Source of the DNA: Streptomyces sp. NBC_00237
Lineage (GTDB): Bacteria > Actinomycetota > Actinomycetes > Streptomycetales > Streptomycetaceae
Reading direction: 5' to 3'
Assembly: GCF_026342435.1 (NCBI RefSeq)
Contig: NZ_JAPEMT010000003.1
Coordinates: forward strand, 744,001-808,000
Length of the DNA: 64,000 bases
The position numbers were made by a program, and so were the translations under genes. Numbering within the stretch: position 1 is the first letter of the stretch; every line of letters begins with the position of its first letter. A model generated the notes under the pieces. That model worked only from the letters and a program-made list of their open reading frames with translations. It ran no database searches and had not been told where the DNA came from. Shown in pieces: positions 35,351 through 43,284 of this stretch.

Positions 35351-36211
35351 ATGCCCACCATCCCCGTCCTGGACTCGACGATTGCTTACCGGGAGACCGG
35401 CGAGGGAACGCCGGTCGTCTTCCTGCACGGCAACCCGACTTCCTCCTACCTGTGGCGGAAGATCCTGCCCGCCGTCGGCGCACCGGGACGTCTCCTCGCT
35501 CCGGACCTGATCGGCATGGGCGCCTCCGGGAAGCCGGACATCGCCTACAGCTTCGACGACCACTCCCGGTACCTGGAGGCGTGGATGGACGTGCTGGGCC
35601 TTGAGGACATCGTGTTGGTCGGGCACGACTGGGGTGCCCCGCTCGCCTTCGACTGGGCGACACGTCATCCCGGACGGGCCCTCGGTATCGCGTTCACCTC
35701 GCCGGTCCTCAAACCCATGACCTGGGAAGAGTTCGGACCTGCCCGCCCCTTCTTTGAGGCGCTGAGGACGCCGGGCGTGGGCGAGAAGATGATTCTTGAG
35801 GACAACGTGTTCATCGAGGAGGTCCTCCCGCAGACCGCCATCACAGGACTGAGCGAGGAGGACCTCGCCGCCTACCGCGAGCCGTACTCCACTCCGCAGA
35901 GCCGCCGCCCGATGCTCCAATGGGCACGCTCGATGCCCCTGGCCGGGGAGCCCGCTGACGTCGTGACCCGGGTCGAGGCATTCGGCACCTGGCTCGCGGC
36001 CAGCACGGACGTACCCAAGCTGTACCTCACCTTCGAACCGGGCCTCAGCCCGGAGCAGACCCAGTGGAGCGAGACCCACCTTGCCGCCCTGGAGATCGAA
36101 CAGCTCGGGCCGGCGGGACACGACGCCGAGGAGGACCAGCCCGAAGCCATCGCGGGTGCGCTCGCCTCCTGGCTGGACAGACACCACCTGCGTCAGCCAG
36201 CCAAGCGCTGA
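35351..36211 (+). CDS. Alpha/beta hydrolase, haloalkane dehalogenase-like
   Basis: This 286-residue hydrolase has VVFLHGNPTSSYLWRKILPA (oxyanion region with HGNPTSS), LAPDLIGMGASGKPD, the nucleophile elbow LVGHDWGAPLAFDWA (Asp nucleophile) and a C-terminal QLGPAGHDAEEDQPE (catalytic His). The HGNPTSSYLWR and GHDWG motifs are typical of haloalkane dehalogenases rather than esterases (GHSxG). The ATG at 35351 has GAGAGG upstream. Real substrates may be other than haloalkanes. Confidence 0.88.
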   Translation: MPTIPVLDSTIAYRETGEGTPVVFLHGNPTSSYLWRKILPAVGAPGRLLAPDLIGMGASGKPDIAYSFDDHSRYLEAWMDVLGLEDIVLVGHDWGAPLAFDWATRHPGRALGIAFTSPVLKPMTWEEFGPARPFFEALRTPGVGEKMILEDNVFIEEVLPQTAITGLSEEDLAAYREPYSTPQSRRPMLQWARSMPLAGEPADVVTRVEAFGTWLAASTDVPKLYLTFEPGLSPEQTQWSETHLAALEIEQLGPAGHDAEEDQPEAIAGALASWLDRHHLRQPAKR

Positions 36212-36515
36212 GTGCCGGGCGCTGAACGTCGAACGATCGACTGAGAAGTGGTTCGTTGCCGACTTGACGGCGCGAGGGAATGTTGGGGCTTGCCTGCGGA
36301 TGCTGCCCGGTCTTCGCGTGCGGTCAGGGGCGTGGAATCCGCGACGAACAGACTCATTCGCACAGAGCAGTGGAGGGCCCTCAGGTGCTTGACCAGGGGT
36401 GATGAGGAGCGGCTTCTGGGGCGTGGCGATCATGCCGAGACCGGACTGCCGATGTGGCGGCCGTTCCCCTGGCTCTCTCTCGGCATCATCGCCGTCGCCA
36501 CACAAGGAGCCCGAC
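36212..36515. other. Intergenic, nothing recognised
   Basis: A 304-bp gap after the dehalogenase-like gene has short frames only. A good AAGGAG at 36504-36509 serves the TTG start at 36516. Confidence 0.45.
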
Positions 36516-36758
36516 TTGACTATTTGTCCGTCGAACCCCATGAGCAGGCGAAGAGCCGTTCTCTCGACCACGACCGTGACGGCTACTGCGGTGCTGATCT
36601 CGCTTCTCGGGACGGCCTCGGCCCATGCCGGGGACAGGTCTCCCGGTGATTCCTCCCCCTCTGCCGGAAACGTGTTCTTTGACGACGAGGCGCGTCAGGA
36701 GGCCGGGAGATTCCTGGAGGGCAAGACTCCCGAAGACCTTTGTGCCCCATCGTCCTGA
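36516..36758 (+). CDS. Small secreted protein, possibly truncated
   Basis: A TTG start six bases after AAGGAG encodes 80 residues with an export signal (MSRRRAVLSTTTVTATAVL then ISLLGTASAHA) and a short mature part (NVFFDDEARQEAGRFLEGKT). The plus-one frame stays open after the stop and continues PAKKNVGKSVKFVDGQVDVC, so the natural protein may be longer and frame-broken at about 36750. I do not recognise the family. Confidence 0.5.
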   Translation: MTICPSNPMSRRRAVLSTTTVTATAVLISLLGTASAHAGDRSPGDSSPSAGNVFFDDEARQEAGRFLEGKTPEDLCAPSS

Positions 36759-36944
36759 TGCCGACCCCGCCAAAAAGAATGTGGGCAAGTCCGTCAAATT
36801 CGTCGACGGGCAGGTTGATGTCTGCGAGTTGTCGATGCCCGTGAACAGCCACCCGCTCGTCCTCGGCAAGGACGGCTTGGGCCTCTCTGTTCACCTTTTG
36901 AACTCGGTCGACCTGTGGTCTCGAACCAGTGGAGTCTTTCCTGT

Positions 36945-37436
36945 TCAGCGCCTCACGGTGCAGCGCGCCATCGCGGCCGCGGCGAGCGGCCGCCTCCAGG
37001 CGGCGACAGGAGAGGTGGATACGCCTGGGCAGGCAAGCCTGGCCACTTCGACCTCTACGGCACTCACTGCATACATGCCCCCGCCACGGTTGGTGGCGAA
37101 CACCGTCACCGTGTCGTCGACCGCGCCGGTCACCCGCATGAGGCATCCCGCCAGGATGCCTCTGGCAACCTCCTGGGCGCCGACGATCCAGGTGCCGTTG
37201 TGCAGGTCCATCAACTGGACCTCACCGAGCGCCGTGTAGTAGTCCAGCAGCGCACCGGTGTCGCCCGCCTCGGCGAGGCAGGCGACCGCCCGTGCCCCGT
37301 CTTCCGCCTTGAGGATGCTCACGGTGTACCCGTACGCGGCGTATCCGTAGAAGCCCTCGAATCCGTCCACGAATACGGCGGCTAGGGACGTCATTTCCTC
37401 GCCCCAGGCGTGGAGTGGGAACACGACATCGCTCAT
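36945..37436 (-). CDS. Hypothetical protein
   Basis: This 163-residue protein begins MSDVVFPLHAWGEEMTSLAA, with VDGFEGFYGYAAYGYTVSIL and TVTVFATNRGGGMYAVSAVE further on. It looks soluble, with no signal peptide and coding-like bias. No family is recognised. It is convergent with the small secreted protein. Confidence 0.55.
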   Translation of the reverse strand: MSDVVFPLHAWGEEMTSLAAVFVDGFEGFYGYAAYGYTVSILKAEDGARAVACLAEAGDTGALLDYYTALGEVQLMDLHNGTWIVGAQEVARGILAGCLMRVTGAVDDTVTVFATNRGGGMYAVSAVEVEVARLACPGVSTSPVAAWRRPLAAAAMARCTVRR

Positions 37437-37643
37437 GGTGGAACCCTCAACGTCGATGAGTGTGCAATGGTGCGCCACCCGGCGCGTGACGATATGACCG
37501 GACGGGGAGGGCGGACGATGCGGCTGGATTCGCCAGCCTGGACTGCGGCCCTCTTCGGTCGGTCCCGGGACGCTCGTGCGAGAATCGCGGCTCGCACGTC
37601 ACGTGGGGATCCGTGAGCGCGAGATCTAAGGAGTAGAACGTCC

Positions 37644-38237
37644 GTGCGGGGGAGAATGGTGGGCAAGACAGGTGGCAGGACGGCGGCGGTCGTCGCTTTG
37701 GCGGCCCTGACGGTCCTGACGGGATGCGGCGGCGGGAAGTCCGAGACGGGATATTCCGGCTCCTCCCCGTCCCCTTCCGGTACGCACGCGGAGGCGTCAG
37801 AGTTGTCTGCCCCCGGCCGCGACGCGGTAGACCGCGAGGTCGAGGAAGCCACCGCGAAAGCGAAGCTCACCGGGTTGTCTCCGTCGGTGGACCCCGCCGC
37901 CACCGCCCCCTCGGGCAAACGGCTGGCCCCGTGCACAACGCTGTGGTCCGGCTTCCCCGACGCCTCGGCGGGCAAGGGAACGACCGGCGCCAAGCCGTAC
38001 GCGGCCGCCGTGGCGGAGCTGGAGAAGCGCGGATGGCAGCGCGAGAGCCGCACCGAACGTGGACAGCTCGTCCTGGTCTCGCTCAAGAAGGGAGACTGGA
38101 TCATCCGAAGCAGCCTTAAGGAAAGCGACCGCACCGATGTGATCAACGTCATCGGTGTGCACGACAGCTGTGCCCCCGGATTGCCGGAGCTTCCCGAACT
38201 GCTCACCCACCTGCTGCCTTCGATGGCATCCCAGTGA
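37644..38237 (+). CDS. Lipoprotein of unknown function
   Basis: This 197-residue protein has a signal (RTAAVVALAALTVLTGCGGG) with lipobox LTGC, a Ser/Pro-rich linker and a globular domain (VAELEKRGWQRESRTERGQL, VLVSLKKGDWIIRSSL) that resembles generic Streptomyces envelope lipoproteins. The GTG at 37644 lies ten bases after AAGGAG; an ATG at 37656 is the alternative. The function cannot be inferred. Confidence 0.75.
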   Translation: MRGRMVGKTGGRTAAVVALAALTVLTGCGGGKSETGYSGSSPSPSGTHAEASELSAPGRDAVDREVEEATAKAKLTGLSPSVDPAATAPSGKRLAPCTTLWSGFPDASAGKGTTGAKPYAAAVAELEKRGWQRESRTERGQLVLVSLKKGDWIIRSSLKESDRTDVINVIGVHDSCAPGLPELPELLTHLLPSMASQ

Positions 38238-38365
38238 ACGGGCCGACGCCGGTAGATGCCTCTGTCACGGACACCCTGTCCTGCTGACGGGACTTCCCGG
38301 ACTTCAGGAACCCGGCTCGCCGGTTCCTGTGCGCTGCGGTTCGGCAGCCCTCTTCGACGCGGTGC

Positions 38366-38554
38366 ATGCTGGATCCCGAACTGCTGGAACGGATCACCGC
38401 GAGGCGCGCGGAACTGGATGGACTCGAAGAACAGCTGCCCAAGCAGTTGGCGGAGGTACGGGCCGGGCAGGACGAACTCGCCGTCGCCGAACGGGGCCTT
38501 GAGCGGATGAGTGAAGAGCTCGCCGAGGCTCGAACACTTCCGAGCCGTCGGTGA
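38366..38554 (+). CDS. Coiled-coil protein, cut near the group II intron
   Basis: The 62-residue frame MLDPELLERITARRAELDGL, EEQLPKQLAEVRAGQDELAV and ERMSEELAEAR is a regular heptad coiled coil. Similar N-termini occur in longer Streptomyces proteins of unknown function, so the gene seems truncated about 20 bp before the 3' end of the group II intron. The intron insertion, or a prior rearrangement, probably removed its C-terminal half. Confidence 0.45.
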   Translation: MLDPELLERITARRAELDGLEEQLPKQLAEVRAGQDELAVAERGLERMSEELAEARTLPSRR

Positions 38555-38613
38555 GGTCGACTCGGGGCGCCCTGCTGGTGTTTCCACCAGTGGGTTTCCC
38601 AGAGCCGCCTCCC

Positions 38614-38647
38614 GAACCCGGCGTGCCCGTCTCCGGGCACCGGGCTC
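38614..38647 (-). ncRNA. Group II intron domain V
   Basis: On the minus strand GAGCCCGGTGCCCG pairs with CGGGCACGCCGGGTTC around a GAGA tetraloop. This gives a 34-nt hairpin with the AGC triad near its 5' side and a two-base bulge (CG). These are defining features of catalytic domain V. Confidence 0.8.
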
Positions 38648-38679
38648 TCCACAAATCCCGTTCCGGGGTGTTCAGTTCC

Positions 38680-40110
38680 TCATGCCGTAGTGGGCCACGG
38701 AGCCGGAATGAGTTTTCCCCGGTATCGGTATCTGGTCGTGCTTACCTTGGCCGGGTTGAACAGTTCCGCTTCCTCTGTGACGGGCCACCAGCCGCCGCCG
38801 TAATAACGTCGGCGGAGCTGCTTCCAGGTAATCCCGGGATGTTTGCGCCGGATCCATCGAGTCACCCTCATCCACGTGTAGTGGCTGAGGTAACAGAAAG
38901 CGACGTTCGACACTCCGGGACGGAAGTACGCGCACCATCCTCGCAACACCGAGTTCAGTCGGTGGAGCAAGGACTCCAGCGACAGGCCGACGTTCTGTCG
39001 TCCGGTCAGTTCCTTCACCTTGCCCGTTACGGAACGTACTGACTTCCGTGCCGGGTAGGTGTAGATGTACTGCCGGTCAGCACCCCGTTTCCAGTGGCGC
39101 TGGATGCGCCATCCGAGAAAATCAAGGCCCTCGTCAATGTGCGTGATCTTTGTCTTCTCCACCGACAGGCGAAGGCCCATCGGCTTCAAAGCCTCTGCGA
39201 CCTCGTCGCGTAGTTCCTCGGCATGTTCCCGGCGCCCGAAGACGAGCACGAGGAAGTCGTCCGCGTACCGGACCAGCCGGTAGTTGGGCAATCCTCGGCG
39301 CCGTCTCCTGCGCCGGTCCTCGGAGGTGCCATCTGGTCCTCCGGGGCCCTGGGCGATGTGCTCGTCCAGGACCGAGAGTGCGATGTTGGCCAGCAGCGGC
39401 GACAGGATCCCGCCCTGCGGGGTCCCGGTGCGTGTGTCTGTGAAGGCTCCGTCACGGGACAAGATCCCGGACTTCAAGAACGCCTTCACCAAGGACAGCA
39501 CCCGCTTGTCCCCGATTCGATTCCGCACCCGTTCCATGAGGGCTGGGTGCGCGATCTCGTCGAAGCACGCCGTGATGTCGCCCTCCACCACCCACTCGTA
39601 TCCGTGGCTGGCGAGGTAGCGACTCTCGGCGATCGCATCGTGGGCTCGGCGGTTCGGGCGGAACCCATAGGAACACGGGAGGAATTCCGCTTCGAATACC
39701 GGCTCCAGCACCAGTTTCAAGGACGCCTGGACCACTCGGTCCGCCACGGTCGGAATCCCGAGACGACGAAGCTTGCCATTCGCCTTGGGAATCATCCGCT
39801 CACGGACAGGCACCGGATGGAAGCTGCGGTCTCTGATCTGGGTCCGCAGCTTGTCGAGAAACGTCTCGACTCCCTGCCCGGCCTCGATGGAGCGGGCGGT
39901 CTTCCCATCCACTCCGGCCGTGCGGGCACCCTTGTTTCCCCGGACACGGTCCCACGCCACCAACAGGAAGGCGGGATCGGCCACGAGGTTGAACAGGTCG
40001 TCGAACCTGCGATGAGAATCATCGACAGCCCAACGGTGCAGCTTGGTCTGGATCTCCAGTACCCGGCGTTCGGCCTTCATCAAGGCCCATTCCAGCTCGT
40101 CGGTATTCAC
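38680..40110 (-). CDS. ltrA: Group II intron reverse transcriptase/maturase
   Basis: This 476-residue RT has N-terminal RT-0/1 blocks (AGVDGKTARSIEAGQGVETF, RERMIPKANGKLRRLGIPTV), PCSYGFRPNRRAHDAI, the GTPQGGILSPLLANIALSVL block, the active-site YADD in YRLVRYADDFLVLVFGR (near 282), and a maturase domain X (LESLLHRLNSVLRGWCAYFR). It ends with a short tail and no HNH endonuclease, as in class C introns. It is intact and likely supports splicing and mobility. Confidence 0.92.
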   Translation of the reverse strand: MNTDELEWALMKAERRVLEIQTKLHRWAVDDSHRRFDDLFNLVADPAFLLVAWDRVRGNKGARTAGVDGKTARSIEAGQGVETFLDKLRTQIRDRSFHPVPVRERMIPKANGKLRRLGIPTVADRVVQASLKLVLEPVFEAEFLPCSYGFRPNRRAHDAIAESRYLASHGYEWVVEGDITACFDEIAHPALMERVRNRIGDKRVLSLVKAFLKSGILSRDGAFTDTRTGTPQGGILSPLLANIALSVLDEHIAQGPGGPDGTSEDRRRRRRRGLPNYRLVRYADDFLVLVFGRREHAEELRDEVAEALKPMGLRLSVEKTKITHIDEGLDFLGWRIQRHWKRGADRQYIYTYPARKSVRSVTGKVKELTGRQNVGLSLESLLHRLNSVLRGWCAYFRPGVSNVAFCYLSHYTWMRVTRWIRRKHPGITWKQLRRRYYGGGWWPVTEEAELFNPAKVSTTRYRYRGKLIPAPWPTTA

Positions 40111-40715
40111 CGGCGACAGCCTCCTGGCATTCCAGTCTCCTTACTGCTGACTTGCTGGCCCCCTTCCCCATGTGACCGGCTTTCCCGGCCTCGGAGTACT
40201 ACGGAGCCTCCGTCCTGCCCGACGGCCATCAGCCGGCGATGGGCCTGCCCCCGATCGGACTGGATGTCCGATATAAGGGCGACCGTGGGCAGTTCCCACG
40301 TTCACCACGGAATCGATCGACAGGTGAGGTGCCCAGCTCTACCCCGGCAGCATCGCCGCGCTTACGCCGCAGACTTTCGGCGTGGCCTCCCCACCGATGC
40401 ATAGAGTCGGCTTCGGAGTCGACCGCCGACGAGCGCTGGTGGTCGTGCACTGCGTCCGGCCCAGATCCGCCAGGTTCGAGCCGGTGTCGAAATTACGGGG
40501 CGTCAGGCACTGATTTCTCGCGTGCACCTTCCTGTCTCGCTAGCCGGACCCGGGCCGTCTGGCAGTACCAACCCGTCCCGGCGTTGTCGGGGCTGCTTAC
40601 CGCTCAGCTCGACATCCCTCGAACCGAACTGCCCCCAGCTTCAACCGGATTGCTACGACAACCCGGCGGTGAAGGTCTCTCACCTCACTCGATTCCATGG
40701 CGCCTCGTGGCGCAC

Positions 40716-41730
40716 CCACGCGCTTCGACAAACGGGTGTACGTCTTCTACGGGTCGGTCACCGTGGCCGTATTCGCCTATGGCTCCGTCCTCAGTGAGAC
40801 GCCTCGTTGTCGGCACCTGGGTAGTGGTGGCGCAGTGCGCTGAGGAGACGTGCGTCGACAGCCCTGACGTCCCCCGATGAGCTGTCGAACTCGGTCTACC
40901 AGGGGGAGCGGGTGTCGCGGCGTGCTGCTGGGGTCCGCTCCGGCAGAGCCGTGTTCTGGTCGGTGCGCAGCAGCATGCCCGGGTCGGGTTCGAAGTCCTC
41001 ATGGGGCGGTGCCTGCTGGTGGAAACGCTCGGTGCGCGGAATGGTGACTTCCACCAGGCGGCCCTCCTGGAACATCCATGGCCCGAAGCAGTCGTCGTCC
41101 TGGTCGCGAAGCAGAACCAGGCGGCGGCAGCGCCGTTCCGTCGGCCACCCGGACCGGGGCGCCGCGCTCACTCCGGAACAGCGGGCCGCAGCTGTGCATG
41201 TCCATCAACAGGCCGCGATGCCCGGGAGTACCTGGAGGCGGGGCGTACGACCGATTCCTCGACGTGGCTGCACACCCCGGAGAACCTCGCCCGGCTGGCA
41301 GCCTTCACCCAGGCCGCCGAAGCCCGCAGCCTCGTCGTCGCGGACGGGCCACAGCCGAAGCAGCCAGAGCAGCCAGCCAAGGACGCGGCCCGCCCCTGCC
41401 CGCCAGCAGCAACAGCACACCACGCAGCCCGATCAGGGCAGGGGGCTGGGCCTGGGCCACTGACGGACAAGGGAGATCTGTCGATCTTGCCGCAGCGCCA
41501 CGGCCACGGTCACAACCTCGGGTACAGCGGAGGCGGCCCGCATGCCCTGACCGCCTACCTCCCCCAGATCGCCAAGAACGATGGAGGAACCACGCCCACC
41601 GGCACCCCCTCCAAGGTCGCGCACCCGGCGGTCGTCGCCGTCGACCTCCAGGCCACGCTGCAGAACTGACCGCAGCATCCGGGCACCCCACGAGCCAGCC
41701 GACTGCGGGGTGCCCACGCGTGTGTACGCC
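40716..41730. other. One-kilobase stretch right of the intron, no assignable gene
   Basis: Plus frames show bits of coding-like sequence: RFDKRVYVFYGSVTVAVFAY at the intron border, STWLHTPENLARLAAFTQAA near 41260, and NLGYSGGGPHALTAYLPQIA near 41515, ending at 41669. The last segment resembles a C-terminus of unknown Streptomyces proteins. No start or domain could be settled. The pieces may be one damaged gene. Confidence 0.3.
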
Positions 41731-41925
41731 TTAGCCGCAGACGACTTGGCCGAAGACCTTCGAGCAGCCGAAATCGCCGCCCATGCATTCGATGTAGGTG
41801 TGACCGTCGTTGCACATGTCGGCGGCCACCGTCTTCTGGTGGTGGTCGTCGTTGGTGTGCGCGGACGCGACGGCGGGGATGGCGAGCATCGCGGCGAACG
41901 CGAAGGGCAGCAGGAGCTTCTTCAT
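41731..41925 (-). CDS. Small secreted four-cysteine peptide
   Basis: The 64-residue protein has a clear signal peptide (MKKLLLPFAFAAMLAIPAVA, cleaved after SA) and a mature part of about 42 residues with HTNDDHHQ and four cysteines (ADMCNDGHTYIECMGG, DFGCSKVFGQVVCG), which could form two disulfides. AGCAAGG precedes the ATG. It is divergent from an ArsR-type regulator gene 125 bp away. The function is unknown; a secreted defensive or signalling peptide is possible. Confidence 0.65.
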   Translation of the reverse strand: MKKLLLPFAFAAMLAIPAVASAHTNDDHHQKTVAADMCNDGHTYIECMGGDFGCSKVFGQVVCG

Positions 41926-42049
41926 GGAACAACCTTGCTTTCGTGAGCAGTTGGAAGAGTGGTGAACGCGATCTTTGTCGGACCGCCGACCCCTCACAAC
42001 GATTTAGCCCTTGCTTAATTCATCGCGACGCGGCGCTACTCTCAGGCTC

Positions 42050-43039
42050 GTGATCCAGATTCTGTTGGGGCCCGACGACATGGCCCGCATACGGTTCGCT
42101 CTGTCCCCTTTGGAAGAGCTCGTACACAGCGTTCCCGTACTGACGGGAAGCGGTCAGTACATGGCGCACCAGCCGTGGCGGGCCCGGGCGCTTTCGTCGG
42201 TCGCCGGTATCGACCTGGGGGTTCTGACAGCCCTCGCACAGGGGCCCCGCTTCATAGCGGACTTCCTCGCGCCCCCGCCGGAGGCGATGACGGGGCGCTT
42301 CACCGACGAACTCGACGCAGTGGCAAGCACCCCCGCTGAAGAGGTGGTGTGCTCTCTCGACGAACTGAGCGCCGGTCAGGGACTGCCGGAGCCACTGCGT
42401 CCGCTTTACCAGCACCCGGAGCGCGAGCTTTCACGCCTCGTCTCCACCATGGCCATGTACTGGCGTGCGGCGATCGAACCAGTGTGGCCGCGGCTGCGCT
42501 CCCTCAGCGACGCCGATGTCACCCACCGCGCACAGCAGCTCACCACGGGCGGGCTCGACAAGGTCTTCGCGGACCTCCACCCCGAGGTCACCTACGCCTC
42601 CGGGGAACTGAGCATCGACAAGCCCCGCCACCACGCGGTGCGCTCCGCGTCCGGCGCCGGCCTGCTACTGGTGCCCTGCGTCTTCGCGTGGCCCCGGCTC
42701 CTGGTGCTGCACAACGCACCGCACCAACCCACACTGACGTACTCACCGCGCGGCATCGGCCAGTTGTGGTCCGCCCAGGGCGACGCACGGCCGCAGCCGC
42801 TGGCCGAGCTGATGGGCCGCAGCAGGGCGGCTCTCCTGGCGCACCTCGACCTGCCGGTGTCCACCACACAACTCGCCTCCTACCTGGGCGTGAGCAGCGC
42901 GGCTGTCAGCCAGCACCTGGCCGTCCTGCGCCGCTGCGACCTGGTCACCTCACACCGCTCGGGACGATGGATGCTGCACCAGCGGACCACCCTCGCGACA
43001 GAGCTTCTCCTTCCCGGGGGACGGCCGCAGCCCCGGTGA
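42050..43039 (+). CDS. ArsR/DUF5937-type winged-helix regulator
   Basis: This 329-residue regulator has a long N-terminal domain (GPDDMARIRFALSPLEELVH, typical of DUF5937) and a C-terminal ArsR winged helix (STTQLASYLGVSSAAVSQHL, AVLRRCDLVTSHRSGRWML). The GTG at 42050 was chosen. A -10 TACTCT (42037-42042) lies seven bases upstream, implying a leaderless transcript; TTGCTT at 42011 is a weak -35. No metal-binding cysteine pair typical of classical ArsR is seen, so it probably senses something else. It may control the divergent peptide gene. Confidence 0.8.
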   Translation: MIQILLGPDDMARIRFALSPLEELVHSVPVLTGSGQYMAHQPWRARALSSVAGIDLGVLTALAQGPRFIADFLAPPPEAMTGRFTDELDAVASTPAEEVVCSLDELSAGQGLPEPLRPLYQHPERELSRLVSTMAMYWRAAIEPVWPRLRSLSDADVTHRAQQLTTGGLDKVFADLHPEVTYASGELSIDKPRHHAVRSASGAGLLLVPCVFAWPRLLVLHNAPHQPTLTYSPRGIGQLWSAQGDARPQPLAELMGRSRAALLAHLDLPVSTTQLASYLGVSSAAVSQHLAVLRRCDLVTSHRSGRWMLHQRTTLATELLLPGGRPQPR

Positions 43040-43230
43040 CTCCCCGGCCCTATGGCGGAGGCGGGAGCCTCCGCGGAGGGGTTCGAGGAGGGGGCATGAA
43101 CCGCCCACCCCGCTGGAACTCCCGGCGGATTTCATGAGTACTGGTCAGCGGCGGGCGTACGGCGGTTGTCCGGAGCCCGCTGAGCCGTGCCCGCCCCGGC
43201 CCCGGGGCGGGCTGGTGGGGCGGTACGGGA

Positions 43231-43260
43231 ACGGCCCGCCGGAGTGATCCGGCGGGCCGT
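43231..43260. terminator. Bidirectional terminator-like hairpin
   Basis: ACGGCCCGCCGGA pairs perfectly with TCCGGCGGGCCGT around GTGA. It lies between the convergent ArsR-type and metalloprotease genes, so it can end both transcripts. Confidence 0.75.
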
Positions 43261-43284
43261 CGTGGTACTGGGTGACCAGGCGGG

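Larger units (their letters stand above)
38570..40715 (-). mobile_element. Group II intron, class-C-like
   Basis: On the minus strand the element starts with GTGCGCCACGAGGCGCCATG at 40715, matching the conserved 5' GUGYG end and first hairpin of bacterial group II introns. An RT-maturase ORF occupies 40110-38680, and a 34-nt domain V hairpin lies at 38647-38614. The 3' splice end is within about 50 nt after domain V; I cannot fix the exact base. Domain layout and a short 3' end suggest class C, which usually inserts next to hairpins. Confidence 0.7.
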
